Shown here one piece after another: positions 42,474 to 52,371 of a stretch of DNA of 64,000 bases. The translations under genes and the position numbers were made by a program. Within the stretch, counting starts at the first letter, position 1. Every line of letters begins with the position of its first letter. The notes under the pieces are model-generated. The model was not told the origin of the DNA, did no database searches, and saw only the letters and a program-made list of their open reading frames with translations. This DNA comes from Stenotrophomonas rhizophila. GTDB lineage: Bacteria > Pseudomonadota > Gammaproteobacteria > Xanthomonadales > Xanthomonadaceae. Location: the NCBI RefSeq assembly GCF_003651185.1, contig NZ_RCDC01000004.1:916659-980658 (forward strand). Direction: 5' to 3'.

Positions 42474-43055
42474 ATGAAGAAGCTGCTCTGGTTGCTGGTC
42501 ACCGTGCTGCTGGTGCTGGCCGGCATCGTGTTCAGCGGCCCCTACGTGACCGTGCATGGCCTCAGCCGCGCGATCGAACAGCGCGATACCGCCAAACTCG
42601 ACCGTTACGTGGATTTTCCGATGCTGCGCGCCAACCTGCGCGCCCAGCTGAGCGATTACGTGGTCCGCCGCGCGGGTCCGGACATGCAGTCCAGCCTGTT
42701 TGGCGCGTTGCTGCTCTCGGCCGGCGACCGGCTCAGCGCGACCGCCGTAGACGCGCTGGTCACCCCCACCGGCATCGGTGCGCTGCTGGAGGGCCACACC
42801 CTGTGGAAGCGCGCCAGCAACGATCTGGACAGCCCCAGCAATGACGCCTATGCGGCGCCACGGCCGGCGCGGCCCCTGAAGGGCGCCACTCACCGATTCG
42901 AGTCGCTGTCGCGGTTCACCGCCACCACCTACACGCCGCAGGGCGCGCCGGTGGTCTTCATCCTGCAGCGCTCGGGGCTGCGCTGGCGGCTGGTCGACAT
43001 CCGCCTGCCGCTCAATCCTGACACCACTGCGCCGTCGGTCCTGCCGATCCCGTAG
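42474..43055 (+). CDS. DUF2939 family protein
   Basis: A 193-residue protein with one N-terminal membrane anchor (residues 3-22), a segment GLSRAIEQRDTAKLDRYVDFP that matches the DUF2939 pattern, and a periplasmic C-terminal part ending LPLNPDT. The stop codon TAG is formed by the GTAG head of a REP hairpin, so the last codons and the repeat overlap. Function is unknown. Confidence 0.85.
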   Translation: MKKLLWLLVTVLLVLAGIVFSGPYVTVHGLSRAIEQRDTAKLDRYVDFPMLRANLRAQLSDYVVRRAGPDMQSSLFGALLLSAGDRLSATAVDALVTPTGIGALLEGHTLWKRASNDLDSPSNDAYAAPRPARPLKGATHRFESLSRFTATTYTPQGAPVVFILQRSGLRWRLVDIRLPLNPDTTAPSVLPIP

Positions 43056-43076
43056 GTACCGACCGTGGGTCGGTAC
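43052..43076. repeat. GTAG-type REP hairpin
   Basis: GTAG followed by a perfect 9-bp stem, GTACCGACC / GGTCGGTAC, with a GTG loop. Its GTAG supplies the stop codon of the DUF2939 gene. Confidence 0.8.
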
Positions 43077-43103
43077 ACGGATCCCACGCACCCCCGTGGC
43101 GCA

Positions 43104-44051
43104 TCAACCGTCGTTGGCCACCCCGTGCGGCACGTGCCCGGCGGCCACGCTCTGGTGCTGCAGCGCGCTGTCGATGTTGTGCTGCGAATCGTCGAAGAAG
43201 ATGTCCGCGCCGAAGGCTTCCAGGAATGGGCCCTTGTGGCGGCCGCCGAGGAACAGCGCTTCGTCCAGACGCACGCCCCACTCGCGCAGCGTGCGGATCA
43301 CCCGCTCGTGCGCCGGCGCCGAGCGCGCCGTCACCAGCGCAGTGCGGATCGGCGCATCTTCGCCCGAGGGGAACACGGCCTGCAGCGTATGCAGCGCCGA
43401 GAGGAAGTTGCGGAAGGGGCCACCGCTGAGCGGCTCACGGGCGTTCTCACGCTCATGGCGGCCGAAGGCTTCCACGCCCTGCTCGCGCGAGATGCGTTCG
43501 CTCTCATCGCCAAAGATCACCGCATCACCATCGAAGGCGATGCGCAGCTGGCCCAGCGGACGGCCCAGATCGACCTGTTCGGCCGCGGCGATGGTCTCGC
43601 CCGGCGGCTTGGGCAGGATGGTCGCGGCAGCGATCCCGTGCAGCAGCGCGCGCCGCACCGATTCGGGGTTGGCCGACAGGAACAGATCGGTGCCGAACGG
43701 CTTCACATACGGCCAGGTCGGCTCGCCCGCGGTGAAGGTCGCGCGGATGATGCCCAGGTCGTAGTGCTGGATCGAATTGAAGATGCGCAGGCCGGTATCG
43801 GCCGAGTTGCGCGACAGCAGGATCACTTCCACCCGCGGCTGTTCCGGTGACTGGCCCTGGTTGAGCGCGAGCAGCTTGCGCACCACCGGGAAGGCCACGC
43901 CGGGGCGCAGCACATCATCTTCGTGCTTGCGCTGGTACTCGGCGTAGGCATCGACGCCTTCGGCCTCGAACAGCGCGTGCCCCTCTTCCAGATCGAACAG
44001 GGCCCGCGACGTCACGGCAACGGTCAGCAAACGGGGGGTGTTGTCGCCCAT
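43104..44051 (-). CDS. 5'-nucleotidase family protein
   Basis: The 315-residue protein fits the cytoplasmic 5'-nucleotidase family (PF06189): VTSRALFDLEEGH at the start, EVILLSRNSADTG, then IAFDGDAVIFGDE and FFDDSQHN near the end, giving the acidic catalytic residues. It is expected to remove the 5' phosphate from nucleoside monophosphates. ATG 44051 gives the normal family start; a GTG further upstream is possible but less likely. Confidence 0.85.
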   Translation of the reverse strand: MGDNTPRLLTVAVTSRALFDLEEGHALFEAEGVDAYAEYQRKHEDDVLRPGVAFPVVRKLLALNQGQSPEQPRVEVILLSRNSADTGLRIFNSIQHYDLGIIRATFTAGEPTWPYVKPFGTDLFLSANPESVRRALLHGIAAATILPKPPGETIAAAEQVDLGRPLGQLRIAFDGDAVIFGDESERISREQGVEAFGRHERENAREPLSGGPFRNFLSALHTLQAVFPSGEDAPIRTALVTARSAPAHERVIRTLREWGVRLDEALFLGGRHKGPFLEAFGADIFFDDSQHNIDSALQHQSVAAGHVPHGVANDG

Positions 44052-44130
44052 GGCAATCAGCAATCCAATGCGGCCGCAGCGGCCGGCCAGCCATTCTCCC
44101 ACAGAGCATGGCCGCCACGGCCGTGCGCCG

Positions 44131-44901
44131 TCAGAACATGAACTGCTCGCTCAGGATCCGGTCTTCCAGATTGTGCTCCGGGTCGAACAGCATGGTGACG
44201 CGGCGTTCGCGCGATTCACGGATGGTCACTTCCACCACATCGCGGGTTTCATGCGAATCGGCGGTGACGCTGACCGGGCGCTTGTAGGGGTCGAGAACGC
44301 GGAACCGCACTTCGGTGTCGGCCTTGAGGATCGCCCCGCGCCAGCGGCGCGGACGGTACGGCGCCAACGGGGTCAGCGCGATCGTGTGCGAGCCCAGCGG
44401 AAGGATCGGGCCATGCGCGGAATAGTTGTACGCCGTGCTGCCGGCAGGCGTGGCGACCAGCACCCCGTCGCCGATCAGCTCGGCCACGCGTTCCTGGCCG
44501 TTGAGGTCGATGCCGATATGCGCGGCCTGGCGGGTCTGGCGCAGCAGCGAGACGTCGTTGTAGGCCAGCGACCCGGTGGTGGTGCCGGACTCGGTCAGGG
44601 CCAGCATCTCCAGCGGCCGCAGGTTGGCCGGCTCGGCGGCCGCCAGGCGCGCGGGCAGATCGTCATCACGGAACTGGTTCATCAGGAACCCGACCGTGCC
44701 CAGCTTCATGCCGAACACGGGCCGATCCAGCGCGCCGTAGCGATGCAGGGTCTGCAGCAGGAAGCCATCACCGCCCAACGGGCACAGCACCTCGGCCTGC
44801 TCGGGCGCGTAGTCGCCGTAGCGGGCCCGCATCTGTGCCAGGGCGAGCTGCGCCGCTTCGGTGGAACTGGCCAGGAAGGCGATACGGGGGGTGTCGCTCA
44901 T
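44131..44901 (-). CDS. nadK: NAD kinase
   Basis: This 256-residue enzyme phosphorylates NAD+ to NADP+. The GGDGFLLQT motif holds Asp45, with the later [10 protein letters not shown] substrate loop and YNDVSLLR taking the place of the usual NE motif. Length is on the short side but typical for Xanthomonadaceae. ATG 44901 gives MSDTPRIAF; the upstream open frame is intergenic hairpin sequence. It lies 79 bp upstream of the 5'-nucleotidase gene on the same strand. Confidence 0.92.
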   Translation of the reverse strand: MSDTPRIAFLASSTEAAQLALAQMRARYGDYAPEQAEVLCPLGGDGFLLQTLHRYGALDRPVFGMKLGTVGFLMNQFRDDDLPARLAAAEPANLRPLEMLALTESGTTTGSLAYNDVSLLRQTRQAAHIGIDLNGQERVAELIGDGVLVATPAGSTAYNYSAHGPILPLGSHTIALTPLAPYRPRRWRGAILKADTEVRFRVLDPYKRPVSVTADSHETRDVVEVTIRESRERRVTMLFDPEHNLEDRILSEQFMF

Positions 44902-44939
44902 CGGTGAATCCGGGTGGGGTATGCCGGCAAGAGCATAAC

Positions 44940-44970
44940 CGTTCGTGCCGGTCGCGGGCCGGCACGAACG
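44940..44970. terminator. Strong hairpin upstream of nadK
   Basis: A perfect 12-bp stem CGTTCGTGCCGG / CCGGCACGAACG with a 7-nt loop. It could be a REP-type element and may end transcription arriving from gdhB. Confidence 0.55.
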
Positions 44971-44979
44971 GAAACGAAA

Positions 44980-45003
44980 ACGGCCCCGCCGAAGCGGAGC
45001 CGT
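44980..45003. terminator. Terminator-like hairpin before nadK
   Basis: Stem ACGGCCCCGC / GCGGAGCCGT (one mismatch), flanked by AAAA on one side and a TTT on the other side 3 nt later, with a CGAA tetraloop. It fits an intrinsic terminator in either direction; the minus-strand reading from gdhB is the expected one. Confidence 0.6.
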
Positions 45004-45056
45004 GTGTTTCTCATGCAATGCCGTTACCGGCCCCCCGCCCATCCCTCTGGAGCAGA

Positions 45057-45146
45057 GCCCCCCTGAGTCAGGGGGGCGCGCCGAAGGCGCGGGGGTCTGG
45101 ACGCATCGTCTGCATGGGGCCCACGGTTTGCTAGGCAAACCGTGGG
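45057..45146. repeat. Two tight hairpins downstream of gdhB
   Basis: Stem GCCCCCCT / AGGGGGGC with a GAGTC loop (45057-45077), and a perfect 12-bp stem CCCACGGTTTGC / GCAAACCGTGGG with a TAG loop (45120-45146). The second lies 34 bp past the gdhB stop. Neither has a T-run on the minus strand, so a processing or REP role is possible. Confidence 0.55.
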
Positions 45147-45179
45147 GCGTCAGCGCGAATGCGCCAACGCACCATGCGC

Positions 45180-48100
45180 TTACGCACCATGCGAGGCCAG
45201 CTGACCCAGGCGCTGCACCGCGACCGACACGGTCGGGTAGTCCAGGGTCTTCTGCTCGGCCAGCTCGGCCAGCATCGCCAGGGTGAAGCGCAGGCTGCTG
45301 TCATCGCGCCCCATCCAGGCGGCGACCTTGGCTTCGGCGCTGCTGCCCTTCATCGACAGGACCTGGGCAGCCAGGTTGCGATGGTGGGCGGCCAGCTCGT
45401 CGCGCAGCACGCCACGGGCCACGGCGTGCCAGCGGCCGTTGACCTCCAGCGCGTCGATCTGCTCGAACAGCCACGGCAGCTGCAGGGCGTCGCCCAGGCG
45501 GAAGTGGACCTTGGAGACGTCCACCGGCTTGAGCTTGCGGGTGCGGGCCAGCTCGATGATGTCGAACGCCGGCTCCAGGAACTGCAGTTCCGAGAGCTGC
45601 TGCGACAACGCCGGCGGCAGGCCCTTGTCCTTCCACTCCTGCACGCTGGCCTCGTAGGCCGGGCGCTGCGAATCGGGCAGCACGCCCGAGGCATCGCGGA
45701 TGTCGTTGAAGGCAGCCTGGTAGCGGTTGACCGCTTCGGTGATGCCCGGCATGGCGCCCGGGCGCGAGAGCAGCCAGCGCACGAACGAACGCTGCAGCTT
45801 CCAGATCACTTCCAGCGCGTCGATCTGCACCGACTCCGGCAACGTGCCGTCGAGGGCGTCGATCTGTGCCCACAGGGCGCGTGCATCCAGCGTTTCACGG
45901 CTGATCGTGTACGCCTTGGCGACCTCGGCCACGGTGCGGCCGGTGTCTTCCTGCATGCGCATCAGGAAGGTGGCGCCCATGCGGTTGATGGTCTGGTTGG
46001 TCACGGCCGTGGCGATGATTTCGCGCTTCAGGCGGTGACGCTCCATCGCATCGGCGTACTTCTTCTGCAGCGGCGTCGGGAAGTAGCGCTGCAGCTCCTT
46101 GGACAGGTAGGGATCTTCCGGAATGTCCGACTCCAGCAGCTGCTGGAAGGCCACCAGCTTGGAGTAGGACAACAGCACCGACAGTTCCGGACGGGTCAGG
46201 CCCTGGCCACGCGCCTTGCGTGCGGACAGTTCCGCATCCGAGGGCAGGTACTCGATCTGGCGATCCAGCAGGCCCTGCTGTTCCAGCGTGCGGATGAAGT
46301 GCTGCTTGGAACCCAGGCGCTTGACCGCCATGCGTTCCATCAGGCTCAGCGCCTGGTTCTGACGGTAGTTGTCCATCAGCACCAGCGCGGCCACTTCGTC
46401 GGTCATCGAGGCCAGCAGCTTGTTGCGCTGTTCGACGGTCAACTTTTTGGCACGCACCACATCGTTGAGCAGGATCTTGATGTTGACTTCGTGATCGGAG
46501 GTGTCCACACCGGCCGAGTTGTCGATGAAGTCGGTGTTGAGCAGCACGCCGGCCTGGGCGGCTTCGATACGGCCCAGCTGGGTCATGCCCAGGTTGCCGC
46601 CCTCGCCCACCACCTTGCAGCGCAGCTCGCCGCCATTGACGCGCAGCGCGTTGTTGGCGCGGTCGCCGACATCGCTGTGCTGCTCGCTGGCCGCCTTGAC
46701 GTAGGTACCGATGCCGCCGTTCCACAACAGATCGACCGGCGCCTTGAGGATCGCGCTCATCAGATCGTTCGGGGTCATCGACTTGATGCCCTCGTCCAGG
46801 CCGAGCACCTCACGCACCTGCGGGGTGATCTCGATCGACTTCAGCGTACGCGGGTACACGCCGCCGCCCTTGCTGATCAGCTTGGCATCGTAATCGGCCC
46901 AGCTGGAGCGCGGCACGGTGAACAGACGCTCGCGCTCGACGAAGGTCGTGGCCGCATCCGGGTTCGGGTCCAGGAAGATGTGGCGGTGATCGAATGCAGC
47001 CACCAGGCGGATGTGGCGCGACAACAGCATGCCGTTGCCGAACACGTCGCCGGACATGTCGCCCACGCCGACCGCGGTGAAGTCCTGGCTCTGGCTGTCA
47101 CGGCCCAGCGCACGGAAGTGGCGCTTGACCGACTCCCACGCACCGCGGGCGGTGATGCCCATGCCCTTGTGGTCGTAACCGACCGAGCCACCGGAGGCGA
47201 ACGCATCGCCCATCCAGAAGCCGTGCGCCACGGCCAGGCCGTTGGCGATGTCGGAGAAGGTCGCGGTGCCCTTGTCGGCGGCCACCACCAGGTACGGGTC
47301 GTCCATGTCGTGGCGGACCACGTCCACCGGCGGCACGATCTTGTTGTTGACGATGTTGTCGGTGATGTCCAGCAGGCCCTGGATGAACAGCTTGTAGCAG
47401 GCCACGCCGTTGGCGAACACCGCATCACGGTCACCGTTGACCGGCGGCATCTTGGCGAAGAAGCCGCCCTTCGCGCCGACCGGCACGATCACGGTGTTCT
47501 TGACCATCTGTGCCTTGACCAGGCCCAGCACCTCGGTACGGAAATCTTCGCGACGGTCCGACCAGCGCAGGCCGCCACGGGCAACGGCACCGAAACGCAG
47601 GTGGGTACCTTCCACGCGCGGGCCGTACACGAAGATTTCGCGGTACGGGCGCGGCTTGGGCAGGTCCGGCACCAGCGCCGAATCGAACTTGAAGCTGATG
47701 ACGTGGCCCGGGCGGCCCTCGGCATCGGTCTGGTAGTAGCTGGTGCGCAGGGTCGCATCGATCACGCCCATGAAGCTGCGCAGGATGCGGTCTTCATCGA
47801 GGCTGGAGACGCGGTCCATCAGCTTGAGCAGCGCATCGCGCGCGGCGTCCATCTGCACGGTGCGGTCGCCCTTGCGCGCATCGACCACGGTCTTGAGCAC
47901 TTTCAGGGTGGCTTCGTCACCGCCGGCGAGCACGGTCAGGTGCGCGCGCAGCTGGGCTTGGCCCTCGGCGATCGCGTCCTTGCTCTCGTGGCCGGTGGCC
48001 GGATCGAAGCGGGCTTCGAACAGCTCCACCAGCAGGCGGGCCAGCAGCGGGTAACGGGTGAAGGTGCCTTCCACATAGGCCTGCGAGAACGGCACGCCGG

Positions 48101-50156
48101 TCTGCAGCAGGTACTTGCAGTAGCCACGCAGCATCGCGACCTGGCGCCAGTGCAGACCGGCGGCGAGCACGAGGCGGTTGAAGCCATCGTTCTCCGCATC
48201 GCCGTGCCACACGCGGGCAAAGGTTTCACCGAAGGCGGCATCAACGCTCGGCGCATCGATCGCCCCGGCCACCGATTCCACTTCGAAGTCCTGCACGTAC
48301 ACCGGGGCGTTATCGACCGTCAGACGGTACGGACGCTCGGCGATGACACGCAGGCCCATGTTTTCCATCATCGGCAGCGCATCGGACAGCGGGATATCGT
48401 CCAGCTGGCGATACAGCTTCAGGCGCAGGCCATCGCCGCCTTCGCGCTGCACGGCCTGCAGGCTCAGGCGCAGATCGTCCGGGCCGGTCAGCGCATCCAG
48501 CTGGCTGACGTCATTGGCGGCGATCTCGGTGCTGGAGTCTTCGATGTAGCCGGCCGGCAACGCCTTGCCGATACGCGCCGCGATGCGCAGGCCTTCGCCC
48601 TCACCGTGACGGGCCACCAGCGCTTCGCGCAGATCGTCCTGCCAGTTGCGCAGCACCTGGGCAAGCTTCTGCTCCAGTGCGCTGGTATCCACTTCCAGGG
48701 TCTGGCCAGCCTTCGGGCGCACGATCAGGTGCACCTGGGCCAGCGGCGACTCACCGAGCACGACCGAGCTGTCCACGTACTCGCCCTGCAGGGCGTCCTT
48801 GAGCATGGCTTCGATGCGCAGGCGCACATCGGTGTTGAAGCGTTCGCGCGGCAGGTACACCAGCGCGGAGATGAAACGGCTGTACTTGTCACGGCGCAGG
48901 AACAGACGGCTGCGCACGCGCTCCTGCAGGCCCAGCACGCCCATGGCGGTGCGGAACAGTTCGTCCTCGCTGGACTGGAACAGCTCTTCGCGCGGCAGGG
49001 TTTCCAGGATGTGGCGCAGGGCCTTGCCGCTGTGGCTGCTCGGTGCCAGGCCGGACTTGCTCATCACGTATTCGTGGCGCTGGCGCACCAGCGGGATTTC
49101 CCACGGGCGGCGGTTGTACGCGCTGGAGGTGAACAGACCCAGGAAGCGCTGCTCGCCGATGATCTTGCCCTTGGCGTCGAATTCGAGCACGCCGATGTAA
49201 TCCATGTAACCGGCGCGATGCACGCGCGAGCGGGCATTGGTCTTGGTCAGGATCAGCGCGTCCTTCAACCCGGTGGTGGCATTGAGGCCCTGCGCGGCGA
49301 GGGTCTTGACCGGACGTGCAGCGGACTTGTCCTGCCCGCGCATCAGGCCCAGGCCGGTGTCGTTCAACGGCGCCAGCACGTCTTCCTTGCCCTGCTTCTC
49401 GACGCGGTATTCGCGGTAACCGAAGAAGGTGAAGTGGTTGTCGGCGGCCCAGCGCAGGAACTCCTGCGCCTCAGCGCGCGAGGCGGCATCGACGGGCAGC
49501 TGGCGGCTGCCGAGGTCATCGGCCAGGCTCTGCGCCTTGGCACGCATCGCGTCCCAATCGCGGACGATGGCACGCACCTCGTCCAGCGCCTTGATGATCG
49601 CCTTCTCGACGTCGGCCATCGCCTCGGCCGGCTGGCGGTCGATCTCCAGCAGCATCACCGATTCGGCGGTGCCGTCGCTGACACCGGTCAGCTTGCCGGC
49701 CTTGTCACGCGCGAAACGGATCACCGGGTGACCCAGCACGTGCACGCCGACGCCATGCTCGGCCAGCGACATCGTGACGGTGTCGACCAGGAACGGCATA
49801 TCGTCGTTGACGATCTGCAGCACCGTGTGCGGCGACTCCCACCCGTTGCTCTTCAGCGTCGGGTTGAACACGCGGACGTTGGCCTTGCCGGACTTGCGCA
49901 CGCGCGCAAATTCCAGCGTGTCCGCTGCCAGTGCAGCCCACTCCTCGGCGCTGTGGTGCGGGAACTCGTCCGCCTCCATGCGCTTGTAGAAGTCGGCGGC
50001 AAAAGCCACTGCCTCGGCCTGCCCGGCCGACGGGTAGCGCTTGCGCAAGGCCGTGTACACCGGCTCCAGCGAGAAGCCCACTGGCGAAACAGTCTGCGTA
50101 TCGGCTGGTTTGGATTTGTTTTTCACGGTCTTGGCTGCTGGTTTCTGCGGTTTCAT
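45180..50156 (-). CDS. gdhB: NAD-specific glutamate dehydrogenase, large 180-kDa class
   Basis: A 1658-residue single-chain NAD-GDH of the bacterial large class. It has N-terminal ACT/PAS-like regulatory regions (about 1-700), a central catalytic GDH core (about 730-1230, with [23 protein letters not shown] and the Rossmann segment [14 protein letters not shown]) and a long C-terminal domain. It oxidises glutamate to 2-oxoglutarate and ammonia, mainly for catabolism. Related enzymes respond allosterically to arginine or aspartate. The ATG at 50156 is preceded on the minus strand by a possible TACAAT -10 (50194-50199). It is intact, with no frameshift seen. Confidence 0.95.
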   Translation of the reverse strand: MKPQKPAAKTVKNKSKPADTQTVSPVGFSLEPVYTALRKRYPSAGQAEAVAFAADFYKRMEADEFPHHSAEEWAALAADTLEFARVRKSGKANVRVFNPTLKSNGWESPHTVLQIVNDDMPFLVDTVTMSLAEHGVGVHVLGHPVIRFARDKAGKLTGVSDGTAESVMLLEIDRQPAEAMADVEKAIIKALDEVRAIVRDWDAMRAKAQSLADDLGSRQLPVDAASRAEAQEFLRWAADNHFTFFGYREYRVEKQGKEDVLAPLNDTGLGLMRGQDKSAARPVKTLAAQGLNATTGLKDALILTKTNARSRVHRAGYMDYIGVLEFDAKGKIIGEQRFLGLFTSSAYNRRPWEIPLVRQRHEYVMSKSGLAPSSHSGKALRHILETLPREELFQSSEDELFRTAMGVLGLQERVRSRLFLRRDKYSRFISALVYLPRERFNTDVRLRIEAMLKDALQGEYVDSSVVLGESPLAQVHLIVRPKAGQTLEVDTSALEQKLAQVLRNWQDDLREALVARHGEGEGLRIAARIGKALPAGYIEDSSTEIAANDVSQLDALTGPDDLRLSLQAVQREGGDGLRLKLYRQLDDIPLSDALPMMENMGLRVIAERPYRLTVDNAPVYVQDFEVESVAGAIDAPSVDAAFGETFARVWHGDAENDGFNRLVLAAGLHWRQVAMLRGYCKYLLQTGVPFSQAYVEGTFTRYPLLARLLVELFEARFDPATGHESKDAIAEGQAQLRAHLTVLAGGDEATLKVLKTVVDARKGDRTVQMDAARDALLKLMDRVSSLDEDRILRSFMGVIDATLRTSYYQTDAEGRPGHVISFKFDSALVPDLPKPRPYREIFVYGPRVEGTHLRFGAVARGGLRWSDRREDFRTEVLGLVKAQMVKNTVIVPVGAKGGFFAKMPPVNGDRDAVFANGVACYKLFIQGLLDITDNIVNNKIVPPVDVVRHDMDDPYLVVAADKGTATFSDIANGLAVAHGFWMGDAFASGGSVGYDHKGMGITARGAWESVKRHFRALGRDSQSQDFTAVGVGDMSGDVFGNGMLLSRHIRLVAAFDHRHIFLDPNPDAATTFVERERLFTVPRSSWADYDAKLISKGGGVYPRTLKSIEITPQVREVLGLDEGIKSMTPNDLMSAILKAPVDLLWNGGIGTYVKAASEQHSDVGDRANNALRVNGGELRCKVVGEGGNLGMTQLGRIEAAQAGVLLNTDFIDNSAGVDTSDHEVNIKILLNDVVRAKKLTVEQRNKLLASMTDEVAALVLMDNYRQNQALSLMERMAVKRLGSKQHFIRTLEQQGLLDRQIEYLPSDAELSARKARGQGLTRPELSVLLSYSKLVAFQQLLESDIPEDPYLSKELQRYFPTPLQKKYADAMERHRLKREIIATAVTNQTINRMGATFLMRMQEDTGRTVAEVAKAYTISRETLDARALWAQIDALDGTLPESVQIDALEVIWKLQRSFVRWLLSRPGAMPGITEAVNRYQAAFNDIRDASGVLPDSQRPAYEASVQEWKDKGLPPALSQQLSELQFLEPAFDIIELARTRKLKPVDVSKVHFRLGDALQLPWLFEQIDALEVNGRWHAVARGVLRDELAAHHRNLAAQVLSMKGSSAEAKVAAWMGRDDSSLRFTLAMLAELAEQKTLDYPTVSVAVQRLGQLASHGA

Positions 50157-50399
50157 GACGGAGCGGTGCGTGTTGCTCAGTTGGGAAAATGAAATTGTAG
50201 GCCTACCGCACAGAAATACCTTGCTGCAGGACGGAATAAGGTGATTCGGGTTGGGTCCCGTTTACATCGCCACCGTCAATTCGGCCGGGTACGGATCAAC
50301 GCATCGGGGTTTCATCCGACGCAGCATCGGCCGCGTCGGTTACAACGTGACGTTGGTCATCAAACGCGACGGAAAGACAAGGCTTCTACAATTCTGAAC

Positions 50400-50415
50400 T
50401 GGACGGTATAGTCCA
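50400..50415 (+). promoter_or_regulatory. Promoter/operator of the RND efflux operon
   Basis: The inverted repeat TGGAC-N6-GTCCA (50400-50415) encloses a -10 box TATAGT (50407-50412). A weak -35 (TTCTAC, 50384-50389) is 17 bp upstream. The predicted transcription start is at or 1 nt before the GTG start of the TetR gene. An operator across the -10 would let the repressor control its own operon. Confidence 0.5.
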
Positions 50416-50419
50416 CCCC

Positions 50420-51079
50420 GTGACTCCCCCACCCCCCGCCGCCAGCGCCATGGACGCGCGCGATCATCGCGTGTTCGATGCTGTGCGCGAACTGCTGGCC
50501 AGCCAGGGCATGCAATTGAGCATGGACGCCGTGGCCCAGCACGCGGGCTGCTCCAAGCAGACGCTCTACAGCCGCTACGGCAGCAAGCAGGAACTGCTGC
50601 GCCGGGTGATGCAGCGGCATGTCTGCCGCGCGACCGCCGGGCTGCGCTCACTCGACGGTGATGACCTGCGTGGCAGCCTGCTGCAGTTCGCCAACGACTA
50701 CCTGGACCATTTCAACCAGCCGCATGTGGTCCAGGCCCGAAGGCTGATCGCGACAGAATCCAGCCAGTTCCCCCAGGAAGCCCGTACCCTCTATCAGGAC
50801 GGCGCCGGGGCCCTGGCGCTTCACGTATCTGAATGGCTGGCAACACGCTCTGCCCGCGGCCAATTGAGGCATGACGACCCGCACTTCATGGCTGAACTGC
50901 TATTGAGCATGATCGCCGGCTTGGATGTCGAAAAACAGCGCTTCCATATCCCCCATCGCGCTGACGCCGCCGTGCGCCGCCGCTGGGCAGAATTCTCCGT
51001 TGACAGCTTCCTGCGCGCGTTCGCCGCGCCCGAAGCCGCCACGGCTTCGTATTCAAACCAACACCGGAGCTTCTCCTGA
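50420..51079 (+). CDS. TetR-family repressor of the RND pump operon
   Basis: A 219-residue TetR regulator. The helix-turn-helix (about residues 25-70) reads LSMDAVAQHAGCSKQTLYSRYGSK, and the C-terminal part has the dimer/ligand fold of the AcrR-like group. The first codon is GTG 50420; an in-frame ATG at 50450 is an alternative. Its stop overlaps the adaptor gene by one base (TGATG), so it is the first gene of the efflux operon, unlike smeT or acrR, which are divergent. Repression of the operon is likely, released by pump substrates. Confidence 0.87.
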   Translation: MTPPPPAASAMDARDHRVFDAVRELLASQGMQLSMDAVAQHAGCSKQTLYSRYGSKQELLRRVMQRHVCRATAGLRSLDGDDLRGSLLQFANDYLDHFNQPHVVQARRLIATESSQFPQEARTLYQDGAGALALHVSEWLATRSARGQLRHDDPHFMAELLLSMIAGLDVEKQRFHIPHRADAAVRRRWAEFSVDSFLRAFAAPEAATASYSNQHRSFS

Positions 51080-52356
51080 TGATCGCCCCACTCCGCACCC
51101 TTGCCCTGACGTGCGCAGTCGCCCTTGCGTTGACCGCCTGCAAGAAGGAAGAGCAGCAGGCCCCGCCGCCGCCGGAGGTGGGCGTGATCGAGGCCAAGCC
51201 GCAGACCCTGCCGTTGCAGCGTGAACTGGTCGGCCGTCTGTCGCCGTTCCGCAGTGCCGACGTCCGGGCCCGCGTGCCGGGCGTGCTGCTCAAGCGCGTC
51301 TATCAGGAAGGCTCGGATGTGAAGGAAGGCCAGGTGCTGTTCCTGATCGATCCGGCTCCCCTGCGTGCCTCGCTCAATGCTGCGCAGGCCGAACTGGCCT
51401 CGGCCCAGGCCACCGCCGCCAATGCCAAGGCCGCTGCCAACCGCGCCCGCTCGCTGGCGCCGCAGGCCTACGTCTCCAAGTCCGACCTGGATGCAGCCGA
51501 AGCCACCGAGCGCACTGCCGCTGCCGCCGTGCAGCAGGCCCAGGCCTCGCTGGCCAGCGCGAAGATCAACCTCGGCTATGCCGAAGTGCGCTCGCCGATC
51601 AGCGGCCGCGCTGGCAAGCAGCAGGTCACTGAAGGTGCGCTGGTTGGCCAGGGCGATGTGACCCTGCTGACCACCGTGGATCAGCTCGACCCGCTGTACG
51701 TGAACTTCTCGATGAGCGTGGATGAGTTGACCCAGATGCGCGCAGCCCAGGCCAAGGGCGCACTGGCCCTTAGTGGTGACGGCAAGTCCACCGTGCAGGT
51801 GAAGCTGGCTGACGGCACCGTCTACGACCAGCCGGGCACACTGGATTTCTCCTCGACCACGGTCGACCCGGCCACCGGCGCGGTCTCGCTGCGCGCGGTG
51901 CTGCCCAACCCGCAGCAGATCCTGCTGCCGGGTGCCTTCGTCAGCTTCCAGGCGACCCTGGGTGAGCGCAACAACGCCTACCTGGTGCCCCTGCAGGCGC
52001 TGCAGCGCGACACCACCGGCGGCTACGTGCTGGTGGTGGGCAAGGACGGCAAGGTTGCCCGCAAGAATGTGAAGAGCGAAGGCCAGCAGGGCAGCAACTG
52101 GCTGGTCAGCGGTGGTCTGGATGCCGGCGATCAGGTGATCGTGGCCGGCGTACAGAAGGTCAAGGAAGGCGAACCGGCCAAGGCCGCCCCGTGGAACCCG
52201 GCCGCCGGCAACGGCAATGGCCAGGCGCCGGCGGGTGCTGCCCCGGCAGGTACTGCTCCGGCGGCTGCCGCCAAGCCCGATGCCGCGGCCGCCCCGGCTG
52301 ATGCCGCCGCCGCAAAGTCCGACGCCGCTCCGGCTGCCGAACCGAACAAGCAATAA
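51079..52356 (+). CDS. RND efflux periplasmic adaptor lipoprotein
   Basis: A 425-residue membrane fusion protein of the AcrA/MexA type. The signal peptide ends in a lipobox LTAC, so it is anchored as a lipoprotein. Lipoyl half-motifs surround a helical hairpin (about 95-170), followed by the beta-barrel (LDFSSTTVDPATGAVSLRA) and a membrane-proximal domain. The C-terminal 55 residues are an Ala/Pro/Asp-rich tail of low complexity. It should link the inner-membrane pump to an outer-membrane channel of the TolC kind, which is not encoded here. Overlaps the TetR stop by 1 bp. Confidence 0.93.
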   Translation: MIAPLRTLALTCAVALALTACKKEEQQAPPPPEVGVIEAKPQTLPLQRELVGRLSPFRSADVRARVPGVLLKRVYQEGSDVKEGQVLFLIDPAPLRASLNAAQAELASAQATAANAKAAANRARSLAPQAYVSKSDLDAAEATERTAAAAVQQAQASLASAKINLGYAEVRSPISGRAGKQQVTEGALVGQGDVTLLTTVDQLDPLYVNFSMSVDELTQMRAAQAKGALALSGDGKSTVQVKLADGTVYDQPGTLDFSSTTVDPATGAVSLRAVLPNPQQILLPGAFVSFQATLGERNNAYLVPLQALQRDTTGGYVLVVGKDGKVARKNVKSEGQQGSNWLVSGGLDAGDQVIVAGVQKVKEGEPAKAAPWNPAAGNGNGQAPAGAAPAGTAPAAAAKPDAAAAPADAAAAKSDAAPAAEPNKQ

Positions 52357-52371
52357 CGGGAATCCTCCGTC

